NCBI GenBank assembly: GCA_029959085.1
Contig: JARWIR010000005.1
Location: forward strand, 36,077,350-36,141,349
Length of the DNA stretch: 64,000 bases
Direction of reading: 5' to 3'
From: Nemophila menziesii
Lineage: Eukaryota; Streptophyta; Magnoliopsida; Boraginales; Hydrophyllaceae
The notes beneath the pieces were generated by a model. It ran no database searches and was not told the origin of the DNA. It saw only the letters and a list, made by a program, of their open reading frames with translations. The position numbers were made by a program, and so were the translations under genes. Position 1 is the stretch's first letter, and every line of letters begins with the position of its first letter. Below, piece after piece: positions 42,851 to 55,704 of this stretch.

Positions 42851-44592
42851 CTAACGTGAGGTTTGGAGTTCTATTAGGATCAAAACTCCATGTGGTCTGG
42901 ACATAATGTCAGGTTTCAGGTGTCGTCGACTATAAGAGGAAGTTCAACATCGACTGGTCATGGTAAGACTTCAGAAGTTCACCTTCACTTGCCTCAACAC
43001 CTTCGCCATTTCTTTTCTTCTCCCTCTATAGTTACTCGGTTATAGTTCTTTGGTTCCAGGGCTCTATTGGATAATTATTTCTGCACTATAAGTTTGCATC
43101 GTTTGTGGGAACAAAAGTCCTAAACCCATTGAGAGCACATGCTTTGAAGAGACAGATGGATAATTAATATGAGGAATGTTTACTACCAAAGTCATTACCC
43201 GTGGAAAAAGTAATATGAGTATTGGCAGGAAGCATTGATCATAAGGTTAAGATCGGGGGAACATTAACATGTCTTTAAAGAGCATCTCTCTCTCACAAGT
43301 TAGAGGAGTATAGAGATATGTTTGTATGGAATACCAAGGATATGGTAGGAATCAATCAAAATATATTAGTATACTGTTACATGTTAATCTGGCAATAAAG
43401 TTGATAGCTCAAAAGAAAAGGAACTTTTCTAATGAATAGAATATGGTTATTCGAGAGAAGACCCAACAATTATGCAATGTCGGACAAATCCAAGAGGATT
43501 ATTACCCTGGGTGGATTGCATATTCACTACTCATTGTGAAACATGAGGGATCTTGGAGGATGTAAATTGAATATACAAACCTTAATACGATATGCTAGAA
43601 GAACTGTTTTCCTCCCTCGAAGATATATAAGCTAGTAGATGGCACATTTAGACTTTTTATCTTTTAGGGATGTCTTTAAAGGCTATAATCATATATAAAT
43701 GGCAAATATAGATGAGGAGAACACATCCTTTGTTACCGACCAAGGACTGTATTGATACAAGTTTATGCTCTTTCGGGTTGAAGAATGTCGACCCCATGTA
43801 CCAACTGATGGTAAATAAAGTGTGTGAACACTAGGTTGGGGGAAATATAGAGGTATACATTGATTACTTGTTGGTAAAGCATATTTCATTTTAAAATCAT
43901 CTGGAAGATGTTTCCAAGACATTTGATATAATGCGTAAGGTCGGCATACAACTTAGTCTAGACAAATGTATTTTTGGAGTAATGTCAGGTAAGTTCTTAG
44001 AATTTATGGTCAGTCACAGAGGCAATAAAGCAAACCCTGATGAAATACAAGACATTCTGATATGATTCCTCTCCGATCAATAAAGAAAGTGAAAGCAATG
44101 ATAGATAAGGTGGGAGTGTTAAGTCGGTCCATGTCCGAGTCGGCTGAAAAATGCACATCTTGGTTTACAACTCTACAAACCCCTAAAAACTTTTAATGGA
44201 CTGAGCAATGTCGGCATGCAATCGAGAAACTAATAGAATAATTTAGCTCTTTGCCTATGCTCACAAAGAACGAGGTTAGGGAGACACTATTATTGTACTT
44301 ATCGTCTAATAAAGAAGATATATTGCATGTTTGAGGGAAAGTAACAACCTATATATTATGTTAGCAAGAGGTTACAGGGAGCCGAAGAGTGTTGCTCTCC
44401 CATTAAAAAATACACTTTCCCTTGTACATTCGGCAAGAAATGTAATCCATATTTAAAAGCACATCGAATAAAGGTCTTAATTGACTAACGATTAAAGCAA
44501 ATGCTTTCCAAGGGGCCGACTTGTAAAGTAGGTTACTGAGATAAAAGTGAATATGATATTATATTTTAATCGAGAGAGACTATTAATCCCAC

Positions 44593-44841
44593 GTGTTGGA
44601 TGGTATTTTATTCAAATCTTTCTGTGATGAACCCAGAAAGAAAGACGTAGATGGTGGGAAAAGTTGGGCATTTCAAGTAGATGAAGCCTTAGCTAAAGGC
44701 GGCAGCAGATATGGCCTTCAGATAATTGATCCGGAGGGAAATTTATATAGTTTTCCAATTCAACTAAATTTCAAGGAATCAAATAACGAAGCCGAGTATA
44801 AAGCATTATTAACCGGGGTAATAACTTACATAATATTGTAA
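44593..44841 (+). pseudogene. Tat-lineage RNase H fragment
   Basis: Longest open piece of the decayed pol (82 residues). Residues about 37-75 read GSRYGLQIIDPEGNLYSFPIQL and then SNNEAEYKALLTGV, the characteristic NNEAEY motif of the second RNase H domain of plant Ty3 elements. Both flanks are closed by stops. Confidence 0.75.
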
Positions 44842-45103
44842 AAAAAGGTTAAAATGTACATATTCTCAATTGGTAACCGATCAAATGGGCCAAGCATATA
44901 TGGACTAAAACCCGATGATAGATGTGTATCAATATAAGATAAGTAACTTAGGAATAATGTTCGACTCTTTTGAAATCATCCATATCCCGAGGAAAAAAAG
45001 TGCGTGACGATGCCTTGGCTAGAAAGGTAGTAAAAAACCAAGTCCCTAAGGGGGTAACTCTATAATGCATTGATCAACCAAGTGTTTCCTTGATTAAAAT
45101 AAA

Positions 45104-45280
45104 GAGTAATGATATATACCACCCAAATGTCACCCAATGACGTGGCGTGAATTGATTGGTTGCAAATTTTTAATCAAATCAAGAAAATGAATATATTAAC
45201 GATTTGCAACCAACCAATTCACGCCACGTCATTGGGTGACATTTGGGTGGTATGAATTTGGGTGGTATATATCATTACTC
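45104..45280. mobile_element. Mutator-type MITE, 9-bp TSD
   Basis: 177 bp flanked by a perfect 9-bp duplication TAAAATAAA (45095-45103 and 45281-45289). Arms beginning GAGTAATGATATATACCACC run for nearly the whole length and would form a hairpin. The right arm has an extra 15-bp unit (an additional ACCACCCAAAT-type repeat) missing from the left arm. Inserted into the Tat relic. Confidence 0.92.
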
Positions 45281-46072
45281 TAAAATAAAATATGTTCTTC
45301 ACCTAAAGGATGGTAGGGACTAGATGAGTGGAGTCATATAAAATCTAACAGAGGGAGTGATACGCGAGGATAGAAAGAAAGATCGAGCATTAACTTCCAA
45401 GTATGGAGATTCTCCTGCGAGGTATGTGTAGGCACCATTAGTAATATATGTAGCACCAAGGATGGCCAAGACATTCTAAAATAAATGCATGAGGGAGTAT
45501 GTGAAAATCACATCAGATATCGTCTATTGAGAAAATTAATGGTCATATAAGAGTATTTTTACGCAACAACAATGAGAGATTCTTAGGAAAAGGTGAGGTC
45601 GTGCAGAAATTGTCAAGAAAATAAGAAGATACAACATTAACTAGCTACTAATATGACCCCAGTTTTCAGCCCATGGCCAATTTACTAATAGGGTTTGGAT
45701 ATCATCGGACCTTTAACAATTATCACGACATATAAAAAAGTTTATACCTCATAGTGGATTATTTTTCCATGTGGACTGAGGCTGAAATTCTGTCATCGGG
45801 AACTCCTCAAACAACATGGAATTTTATCTATCAAATAGTTTGTCGAACATGGAGTCTGCCACATGATTGTGATGGATTATGTACTTAGTTCATATTCAAG
45901 CATTTTTTAACATAATTCAAGGAGTTAAAAATCAAATTAACATATATTTTGGTTTCTCATCCATAATCCAGTGGTCAAGGAGAGGTAAAAAACCAAACGA
46001 TTATATGGGGTTTGGCTACAAAAATCGGGCAGCGTTGGAAGAAATGGCTTGACATGTGGCCAGAAGTGTAAT

Positions 46073-46401
46073 CACTACAAGAAATAGTAGCATTAGTAGG
46101 GAAGCTATTGCGGCAACAATTAAAATGGCCTCTAATGATAGCATTAGCGGGGAAACTATTGCGGCAACAATTAAAATGGCCTCTAATGATATTTTTAAAA
46201 ACCAAAATGGCTTCTAATTATATTTTTAGCGGCAATATTTGCCGCTAAAGATAAATTTAATAGAGGCAAAAACAAATAATTTGCTACTAAAGGTATCTTT
46301 AGCGAGAAACTTATAGAGGCGAAAAATAACGACTATTAGCGGCAAAATTAAGATTTTTAGTATTAAATTTTTTGCCACTAAAGATACTATTTCTTGTAGT
46401 G
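46073..46401. mobile_element. CACTA-type MITE, 3-bp TSD
   Basis: 329 bp with perfect 17-bp terminal inverted repeats CACTACAAGAAATAGTA, flanked by AAT (46070-46072 and 46402-46404). Contains two tandem 51-bp units (46090-46140 and 46141-46191). No coding capacity; it would depend on a CACTA transposase supplied elsewhere. Interrupts the integrase tail of the Tat relic, which continues directly after it. Confidence 0.95.
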
Positions 46402-47184
46402 AATGGAGATACCAAACTATTGTATACTCAGCGACGATTGAAGCGCCCTACAATCTAACCTATTTGTGTGAGGCAGTGCTACTGATTGATATCTCAACAC
46501 TTAGGTCAAAGTTTGCATATTTTAATATGAATGCTAATAATCAAAATCCACGAGGGTAATTAAACCTCATAGAAGAAAGTCGAGAAAGGGTATATCTTCA
46601 GTTGAATTTGGAAAAAATAGTTATAGCCTAGGCTTTCCAAAAGAAGGTTCGGCCAAAAAATAGAGTCAGAGATCTGGTGTTACAAAAAAAAAAGACTTTG
46701 CTACAAGTGAAAAACAAGGAAAATTAATACCAAATTGGGAAGACCCTTTTCATGTAATCTAGAATGTTCAACCTGGAATATACATCATATCAACTAAAAA
46801 TGGGCGGGAGCTGCAAAACTCATAAAATGTGGAGCATGTGCGAAAATTCATCAAGCGAACAATGAAATGAAATAACACGTAAGAATTTAATGCTTTCTTT
46901 AATAATATGTACCTGGTCAAAGTTGGTCTGATGCACTTTTCCCTCATATCGTGGTTTTTATGAAATAAGATTATCAGGAGCATATGACGTTGATAACAAA
47001 AATCTTGCTATAAAATAAAAAGAGATCACTTGGCCTCTTATGATCACCAACTAGAGGGCAACCAAAAGAATTCTCGACCTGAAAAATTCAAAAGACAAAC
47101 AACTTCATATGATCACCGACTATGCGGTCGGCCAAAGGAATTCCCAATTTTGAAAAAGTCAAAAGAAAATAAACTTTTTAAAAG

Positions 47185-47340
47185 GCCAACTTCACGTTGG
47201 TACCTAAAGACCAACTTTTCGTTGGCACCTAAAGACCAACTTCATGTTTACACCTAAAGACCACCTTAAAGTTGATACCTAAAGACCAAATTCATGTTTA
47301 CACCTAAAGACCGACTTAGAGTTGACACCTTTGTGTTGCC
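47185..47340. repeat. 25-26 bp minisatellite
   Basis: About six units of ACCTAAAGACCAACTTCATGTT, for example at 47201, 47227, 47252, 47278 and 47303. It follows the Tat pol relic; tandem arrays are common in the 3' untranslated region of Tat-type elements. Confidence 0.8.
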
Positions 47341-47399
47341 ACTGATAGATAAACTTTACGTTGGCACCCGAAAGAAAAAAAACTTTTCGAAAGACTAGA

Positions 47400-49930
47400 A
47401 AGATCATATTGTTTCAAGTTTAAAATGATTGAAATAGCTTTTAAAGGAAGCTCAACAATGCGAGAAATTATCGAATGACGTGGGGTTGGTAAAAATATTT
47501 TCTATCATTCACCTTTTTCATTTTACTACTTCCAATTTGTGTTTGTATCACATTTATCTTAGTGTTTTGTAGGTTTCTAGATGATTAGGTGTTTATAGAT
47601 TGTGCTCAAACTTTTCAAAATTATTTTCTAGCTAGTTCACTTGAGTAGGCTAAATTAATTGATTCGGTACTCCCTTCTTTTTTATGAAGACAAAGGGAGA
47701 AATATATGTGCATCAAGTTGTGTTTACTTTCACTTTTAATCACTAAAATTACTTAAGCTTTTATTAAAGTACACCTACTTATAAGGATTGTTGTAAAAGG
47801 GAGTAGGCTACATTTGTGACATATATCTTTATATCTTCTATGCACATTGTAAGGGGGAGCCTGACTCCTTTAAATATATCTTTCATATCATTCTAGGAGT
47901 GTTTTAGTGAAGGATTTGTCATCATCAAAATGGGGGAGAATGTTGGGATATAGCCCGCTTTATAGGTTGATTTAATGTTACAAATTCTTAGGTTGGTTAG
48001 TGCTTATTAAATGTTTATGTTATCTATCTTTACTTATCATATCATGCATCATGACTTAAGAAAACACCTTTGGAAACATCTTCTATTACCCTTCACATGT
48101 GATTCTATAAAGCCTTACATTTTATATTACACTTCTAGAGGTCATATATTAGTGTGTTGCTTATTAGATCTTGAGCTTAACTACATAAATTTTGAACACT
48201 TCCCTTTTTAAGATCGACCTCATTTAAACATCACAACCTTTACTTATATGAGAATATTTGTGACTATATTCCTCAATATTATTCTTATCATATCTTTTAA
48301 TATGTTTGGAATTAACTCTCAGGTTTAACTAACAAAAGTTTTAGATCTTTATTTTGAGAAATTCTGTGAAGGATCTTTTTCCATACAATTATCATAGAAC
48401 AAAAACCACCCAAATTTACATAAGCATAACGGGAACCCATTTGTCGAAAATGTATACATGTTTCAAAACATGAACCTGATTTCAGCAAAAATGGCGTTGT
48501 TCAAATGCCACATCATTTTCCTACAGTTACCCTACAACTTCCAAATGGAAAAGAGACGTTGGAGATTGAAAACGGAACACGTTTTGCATAAATTTTATAC
48601 AAGATTTATTATAGCCGTTGGGATTCACATGCCTATATATATATATATTGGTCTATTGTGCATCATCTAGCTCACCTATTGAAGCCACGCTTCATCACCA
48701 TATCACCATACACTTCAAGAAGAGTCCACAAGCCATAATTTTCATTTAATATCATTATAGGCTTGTTGTATTCATTATATGATCCAATCAGGAGTATTTA
48801 CTATGCTTGTACTTAAAACATTTGTCAAACACATGATAGCAGCTCTTGCTCTAGAATAGGACTGAAGATCTAAAAGAAGATAGGAGTAGTTCAAGCTCGG
48901 GTTTGAGTTTGAGGAGAAGGCTTCTAATCTAAAGTGGTTACTTGTGTAGGTGATTACACAAGGAATGTTATCTCAAGGTGTTTGAGTTTGAATTATCACT
49001 TAACCGCTAAAAGTCTTATCTTTGGGTTGTGACATAACCATTAAAAGTCTCACTATCGGGTTCTGACCTAGCCAGCACAAGTCTCGGTTTCTAGGTTGTT
49101 GTTTAGCCCAAAAAAACCATGTTTTAAACGATTTATATCTCACCTTTAAGATATATCAAGAAGTTTAATGATGGAGATTCAAAATCCTAAGATGGATGCT
49201 ACCTTAGGTAGTGGATGTGGATGTAGGGAAATCGAGCCTCTAAAAAAGCTTGTGTAATCTATATCCTTAATCTTTTTACTTACCGTATGCATTATTTATC
49301 TTTACTAAAACTCTATATCTTATTCCCTTTAGTATTTGATAGAAAGCCTTGTTGTATCCTTACTTAGCTTCCATGTCAACTTAGAGCTTATACTCTCACC
49401 CAATTTCTCTTAATTACTAAGTTTTCTTATTTGATTATGCTTATCATTTAACACTATAATACCCTCCATATGATCCTTTAGAATAGAAAGCACAAAAGGT
49501 TCTCTTTCTTGAAATCTTACTATAGTTCAGAACAATTTTTTCTTCTTATCTCACTTAGGATATTGTTTACTTAACCTTAAGTTTAGAGCTAAGAAAAAGT
49601 GTAGACTAGTTAAGGTAGTAGCTTATAATATCTCCTTATCTAACTTAGCTAGTAGCTTCCTTAGTAAACCTCATCTCTAGCTTTAGCTTCATCCTTATTT
49701 TCATATCTCACATTGAGCCTTAGATTCCTAACACCCATATCTAGAATTATAACTCTCCTAGCACTTTGCTTCCATATTAACAAACTCTTGCATATCTCAC
49801 ATAGTATTCTTCCTTAGAGTTTGTATTATAGGTTTGAGTAACATTACATACTCTGGCTTAGGATTTATTAATTTATTATTCTGCATTATTAGATTAGAGT
49901 CCTATTCACCCCCTTCTAGGAACAACAAGA
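47400..49930 (+). mobile_element. Ty1/copia (SIRE/Maximus-type) 3' end and LTR
   Basis: TTGTCATCATCAAAATGGGGGAGAA (about 47917-47940, given here as landmarks TCATCATCAAAA and GGGGGAGAA) directly precedes TGTTGGGATATAG at 47941; this is the usual polypurine tract and LTR start of such elements. The LTR runs to about 49930, where CCTATTCACCCCCTTCTAGG is the customary 3' LTR ending. Inside are a TATATATATATA at about 48637 and a triple 35-bp repeat at about 48995-49110. 5' of the LTR only noncoding 3' internal sequence remains. Confidence 0.55.
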
Positions 49931-50289
49931 TGTTTGTGCTTATATCATATGATGTGTTCTAAATAATCATGTAAACAGTTCTGTAGTTGATCACGTTTTC
50001 CAAATCATTTATCATAAAAGTTTATATCCTACGAAGCATTTAACTCATATTTTGTGCCTAAATATGATTAGTAGAGTACTAGGCTTGGATAGGTGTTCAT
50101 GATAAGGAATGGTAATACGTTTCAAGTAGGTTGATACAAGACTATGCAATTATTACTTAAACACATAAGGATTTGTCACATTAAAACAACCTAGAAAATG
50201 GACTATATTCTAATCGATTATTATTGGCAGTATTAACAATATTACTAAGGTTAGTGAGAAATGTAGTAAAAATCCCATGAATACTAATC

Positions 50290-51720
50290 ATTCTCTTTTT
50301 ATAATGATTTTATTTCGGTTTACTACCCTCTAGATTTACATGCTAAGGGTTATTTTCATATATGGACTAACCGATGCAAAGATAATGAAATTGTTGAAGA
50401 ACGCCTTGATCGTGTACGTTTATAACAAGTACCCAGATTTTATAGTTATTGCCCCGCCATCTATTGGATATGACCATTAAATGCTTATTGTTCAAGTTAG
50501 TCATAATTATGAAGTTATGTGTCTAAACGAAGATTTAGACTTGAGTCTTTTTGTCTAAACGATCCAACGTGTTACGAGGTGGATCAGGCTTCTTAGGGAG
50601 CTTGGAGATGATAAATCATCAAATACATTCATGCTTAAGTAATAGTTAAGATGCATGTTATTATGGGATGAAGCAAGAAAATCATTACCAAACAACAATA
50701 CATGTATAACAAGGGTAAAAAATGAGTTTGCACAATTAAAATATGCATCGATGACAAAGGGCACTCAAGAATTGAAGGTTCAAATATAGAAAAACTTGGG
50801 ATGATCTATGGTCAAAGAAGGAAAAATTTAGGAACGTAGATCAAGAATCCAGTGGTTGGAAAGGGTTATGGAATTATGAAGTTTCTCTATGAGGATAGGA
50901 TTCAAAGAAGAAACTATAATAAGATCTCCAGTATTAAAGACTCGGCGAGTACCTGGCATGAATGTCCAAAAAAGGTTAAAAGCTTATTTACTAAGTTTTC
51001 AGGTGTCTTTTTAAAGAAAGTGAATATGACGATTGTGAGGAAGGGACCCAAATGCTTATGGTAACTTATTATGATTATACGTTATTGGATATCAACGGCA
51101 TCATTATTAAAACAAATAGAATTATGGTAAAATTATTTGGAGACAACTGAATAAAGGTCAAGTAACAAGGTAATATGCAACACAATGGCATTAATTGAGC
51201 ATCATGGATTGGATAAGGACGTCAACTTTCTTTATGACACGTCTTTCACTAAAAGTTGTAAACAAATCACGATGTGTATTGTAGAGATCCACAAAGCAAC
51301 ACATGAACTAGTAATCTATACAAAAGCCATGCAATATCAATCATTTGTTGAAGGGAAAGTACTTGCAGTCTCCATGCAACCACACACCGTCGACAATATC
51401 AAGATAAGAGTAACACTATTTAGTCGAACAATTTTGAAGTGATTCAAGGGATATAGTAATTATCAACATCTCGCTATAGGATTATACCTATTTTGAAAAT
51501 CATTAGGACATTAGCAAAACAGACAATTCAATTTTGTTTCACCATTGCCTAAGACTCAAAACAATAGAGTTAATTTAATAGCAAGTATCGCTAGACGATA
51601 GACAAACTTTGAGATGGGGTCATAGACATATGAATCGATTTCTCTTATTAAGAGATTAATTAGCTTTTGCGTGTGCCCTAATAACTGTAGTTGTTTTTTC
51701 ATACAATATATTTACCTTTC
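50290..51720 (+). pseudogene. L1-type LINE relic: endonuclease to reverse transcriptase
   Basis: About 50325-50430 reads FHIWTNRCKDNEIVEERLDR, the conserved C-terminal part of the apurinic-type endonuclease of plant L1 elements. About 50890-51040 reads a LINE RT N-terminal motif (RRNYNKISSIKD, then STWHECPKKVKSLFTKF). Between and after these only scattered similarity remains, with many stops; the A-rich tract near 51810-51870 could be its tail. The open frame at 51185-51442 is not recognised. Confidence 0.5.
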
Positions 51721-52205
51721 TAACCCAAAAAGATAAAAGTAAAACCGAACTCTAACATTGTGCTCGTCTCCGGAAAAAAAGAACTAGTCTACTACCAATT
51801 TCATGACAAAAAAAAAAGAAAAAAGAAAAAAAAAAGAAAAGAAATGTCATGAAAAAAAAAAAAAAATCTGCCAAGGTGGTGCAAGTAATTGTTTCATTGG
51901 TCCAATTCCAACAACCTTATTCCATTTCCAATAAACAACAAAATATGGTTTGACTTCATATTTACAAATCTCAATTTTATTTTTCTTTTGGTGAATTTTA
52001 GCAAATCATATTACAAAGCTTACCTTTTAAGCATCACAACTCCGTAGCTCACTTCTAGTCCCCTTTTTTCCCAATACCCACCCCATTTTTTGTTTCGAAA
52101 CTAATTGAAACCCACAAATTTTCCAATCAATTCCTCTCAAGGGTCTGAAATAATCAGCCCTTGTGTATATTCATTGGATTTTGAATAAAGCATTGTTGTT
52201 GAAAA

Positions 52206-53938
52206 ATGGATGACGTGAAAGATAAATTCAAAGGATTCATGAAGAAAGTCTCCTCCTCTACTGGTTCTTCTTCAGGTAGATTCAAAGGCCAAGGTAGGGT
52301 ATTGGGTTCTTCTTCATCATCGTCTTCAGCTTCGAATTTATCTGAAAGGTACAATACTCCAACTGCTAATAAGAATTTACCTCAAAGGGCTAATAATTCA
52401 AATGCTAATAACAATTTACCCCAAAAGCCTAATCCTAATACTTCTTCTGATAATCAAGTGGTTGAGAAAAAGACTAATTTCGAAGTGAAACCAAAATCAA
52501 CAAATGAATTTGATCCATACGATTCTTTGATCACTTCGAATAAAAGGAACGCGAATGGGTATGAATTGAAGGTATTTGAATGTCCAATCTGTAATGGAGG
52601 GTTTCCTTCTGAGGAAGAAGTATCTGAACATGTTGAGATTTGTTTAAACAGCTCCGAGGCTAAAATTACCACCAATATGGAGAATTTAAATGTTGATGAA
52701 AGTGAGGTAATAATGAAGAGTGAATTGGAGGTTTGTGTTAATGGGTATTTATCTGGTAAACCTTCAGATGGATCAATTGAAGTAGTGACTAAGCTATTGA
52801 AAAATATAGGAAAAGAGCCTGAAAATGCTAAGTTTAGGAAGATTCGAATGGGAAATCCGAAGATTCGTGAAGCTATAAGTGATGTTCCTGGTGGTGTTGA
52901 ATTGTTGGAATTTATAGGGTTTGAGTTAAAAGAGGAAGGTGATGAGATTTTTGCTGTAATGGAAGTTCCATCAAAAGAACAAGTTACTTTGATTAAGAAT
53001 CTTGTGTTATTGTTAGAGCCTAAGAAAGTTGAAGATTTGCCTATTGTACCTGTTAAACTGGATAAACCTATTGAACCAAAGAAGATTGATAGACAGGTAT
53101 GATCATTTTGTTAATAATTTTATTTTTCTGCAATTTTTCTATGTTAGTAACCTTTGATTAGATCCTGGTTTTGATAAATGTTATGATTTACCTTAGCTAA
53201 TTTTGCAATGAAAAGAAACAATTAAAGATTCGAGAATGAGGTTATTTATGACACTGTAGTGTAGCCCTAATAGTCTTAAATTTAATTATCAAACCCTAAA
53301 ACTAGTTATTTATATATGTTATCCAATAAAGGTAACGAATATTTACGTATGTGTGTATTGTAGATGCGTGTATTTTTCTCAGTATCAGAAAGTGTAGCAG
53401 CTAAAATCGATCTACCTGATACATTCTTCAACCTTACACGTGAAGAAGTAAAAAGAGACGCAGATATGAGGAAAAAAAGACTCGAAGAATCAAATTTATT
53501 AATTCCAAAATCTTATAGAGAAAAACAAGCAAAAGCTGCTAAAAAGAAACACTCCAAAACTATAATTCGTGTACAATTCCCTGATGGAGTAGTTCTTCAA
53601 GGTGTTTTCCTTCCTTCAGAGCCAACTACTTCTCTCTATCAGGTAAACACTTTTACTAAAATAAAATAATTTAATAATTTATTAATTTTTTATTTTGTGT
53701 TTAGTTTGTTAGTTCAGCGTTAAAAGCAGAAAGTCTAGAGTTTGAGTTATTACATCCTGTTGTAATAAAACGGAGAGTGATCCCGAATTTTTCAGATGAA
53801 GGAAAAAAAGTGGTGACACTTGAAGATGAAGATTTAGTTCCTTCAGCTCTTATAAAGTTTAGACCAATTGAAAATGATTCGGTTGTTTTTACGGGTCTCC
53901 GTAATGAGCTTCTTGTGATTAGCGAACCTCTTACGTGA
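52206..53938 (+). CDS. PUX2: Plant UBX domain-containing protein 2 (PUX2-like), three exons
   Basis: Adaptor expected to bind the CDC48/p97 AAA-ATPase through its PUB and UBX domains, with a role in membrane-associated CDC48 regulation (known for Arabidopsis PUX2). Exons 52206-53096, 53364-53642 and 53705-53938 join in phase 0 with GT-AG introns to give 467 residues, near the family's length. Residues 1-110 are low-complexity and disordered (serine and asparagine-rich). A C2HC zinc finger (C126, C129, H142, C146) precedes the PUB domain at about 180-275, a charged helix at about 320-360 ([12 protein letters not shown]), and the UBX domain at about 360-440, starting [12 protein letters not shown]. 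The first ATG follows an in-frame-free leader with a CT-rich start. No disabling change seen; the only clearly complete conserved gene here. Confidence 0.93.
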
Positions 53939-54500
53939 GGATCCGTTGTTAGTTCGTAACTATTGAATGTTTTGGTTGGAAAAGATTTTAGTTAATATTT
54001 TGTTGTGTAAACTTCAGTATATTTGTGTGTGATGGATTTACTGTTTTTGTCTGGGTAAGTAACTAACTCCTTTTGGGCTAAATATTGTTGTTTTTCTTGA
54101 CTAGCATTTGTGTTTTTGGTTACCTTTATTACCATGAGTTTGCTTTACTTGTATGTGTGTTTTCTTGTTTGGTTTGTTAAGGAAAGAAGAAAGGAAACTA
54201 GGGGAAAGATATATCAAAACAGAAAGTAATAAAGGATTTGATATATTTTTCTATTATCATCCTCATGGTTTGTTGTTCCTTGCTAAGGATGTGAAGAATT
54301 GAAATTTCTTCAACGTGTGCCATATAATTCTTTTATTAGTTTATTGGTTGAGAAAATAATCTTATCCCGATTAATGGTACCATTCTCATGAATTGTTTTT
54401 TTTTTTTTGTTTTCCAAATATTTCACACGTTTGATCATTATATAGTCTATGACTTAGGAAATATTTCATTCGTCTTTCGAAAAGTTATTGGCAACTTCCA
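53939..54500. other. 3' flank of PUX2, no gene
   Basis: T-rich sequence that includes the presumed 3' UTR (to about 54150). No other feature. Confidence 0.5.
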
Positions 54501-54509
54501 TTATCCGGT

Positions 54510-54730
54510 CTTCAATATCCATTTGTTAATTTTCGTGTTAGCTTTTATTTGAAAAGAGGAAACTGTCCAAATAGTTTGACTGATCGTACAACTAATGAGA
54601 AGGTGTTTCACTGTCTCCATCTTATCTTGTCACCACACACATTCATTAGGATTTGCATATATTGTAAAGATTTTTTTTGGAATTGCATTGTTACGACCTT
54701 TCCAAACATAAATTTAGATCTTTTTAGGAA
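54510..54730 (-). pseudogene. LINE relic: zf-RVT region
   Basis: The minus strand reads NPNECVW, a stop, then QDKMETVKHLLISCTISQTIW. This is the zinc-binding domain of plant LINE reverse transcriptases (C-x-W, then ET-KHL-x3-C and W), with one stop where cysteine is expected. Distinct in sequence from the relic at 6.3 kb. Confidence 0.6.
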
Positions 54731-55704
54731 ATTAGACTTCTAAATAATTTTCCATAAAATAGTTTTGAAGCCTTATCGGGTTTTAGCTGATTGTGGTTGT
54801 TGAAATACTAGTTTTTCTAAAAACACTTTATAACTTGTTTAAGTAGTATATTGTCGAATTTTCAAAGAAAAAAAAAACCAAAACATTTTATTACTTGAAT
54901 CAGTATTAAATATATGAATTCTAGTAATACAAGGTGTCAAAGGTTTTGGAAAAATATATCAAGAATTTCACGGTCCCACTCGAAAGAGTTGTGTTTCCAC
55001 GACTGGGTGACTTTAGTAATATTGAAGATAGATGGTATTTGGAGCGTCTTAACAAAAGATATATGAATTTTCAGTTATGATATTGAAGTTTTAGCTAGAC
55101 TTTAATTAGATCCTATTTCATTGTCTTAGGACCTCCCATGAAAGAAAAAAGAAAATTTAAAGTTTTTCATGATTAAAAAAATCAAGGTTTACAAAAAAAT
55201 AAAAAATTGTGTTCTATTGACTATTCATAAATCTAGTCGAGTAAAATAAGGGTGTTGGAGTAATTTGAACTGTATTTTATCTAGATAATTTGAACCATTT
55301 AATAAAACATATTTTATAACATATATGTACAAAATTTGTTCATTAATATGATAAGGAGTTTATGATATTTTTTTGTCTGTATGAAAAATTATGGTTAAAA
55401 TATAATATTTATAGAAAATTATTTTTTAAGTTTACCTATTATATAGAAAGAGTATTTTGATTAAATATATTAAATTTTATTTAATAAACTTGAAAAATTG
55501 TATTTATGACTAACAAAAAACGTTCATTCGTTTTTTTATTGCATGCTAAAAAATATTTCATAAAACGCGTATATGTACATATGATTTATCACTTGAAATT
55601 CGATAGTCAAGCAAGCATGGATATTTTACTTAAGTAATATTATGTATCACTTAAAAAAACTATTTAATTTATAATTTATTTTAAAATAGTTTAATAACAT
55701 AAAT
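54731..55704. other. Intergenic, no gene recognised
   Basis: Very AT-rich. No frames or element ends that I can support. Confidence 0.45.

Larger units (their letters stand above)
43200..46870 (+). mobile_element. Tat-lineage Ty3/gypsy element, heavily decayed pol
   Basis: Fragments in correct order across many stops: RT start LEEYRDMFVWNTKDMVGI (about 43285), EENTSFVTDQGLY (about 43715), the catalytic box mutated to YIDY (about 43855), RNase H region (44593-44841), integrase PWPIY and GLDIIGPL (about 45665-45710), then the integrase tail with KVRPKNRVRDLV and NWEDPFHVI (about 46640-46760). The match is to plant Tat/Retand-type elements, not to the Athila copies here. Two MITEs interrupt it. 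No LTRs assigned. Confidence 0.75.

Noticed and set aside
51185..51442. 85-codon frame downstream of the LINE relic
   Set aside because: No recognisable domain; probably part of the decayed LINE, and not supportable as a gene.
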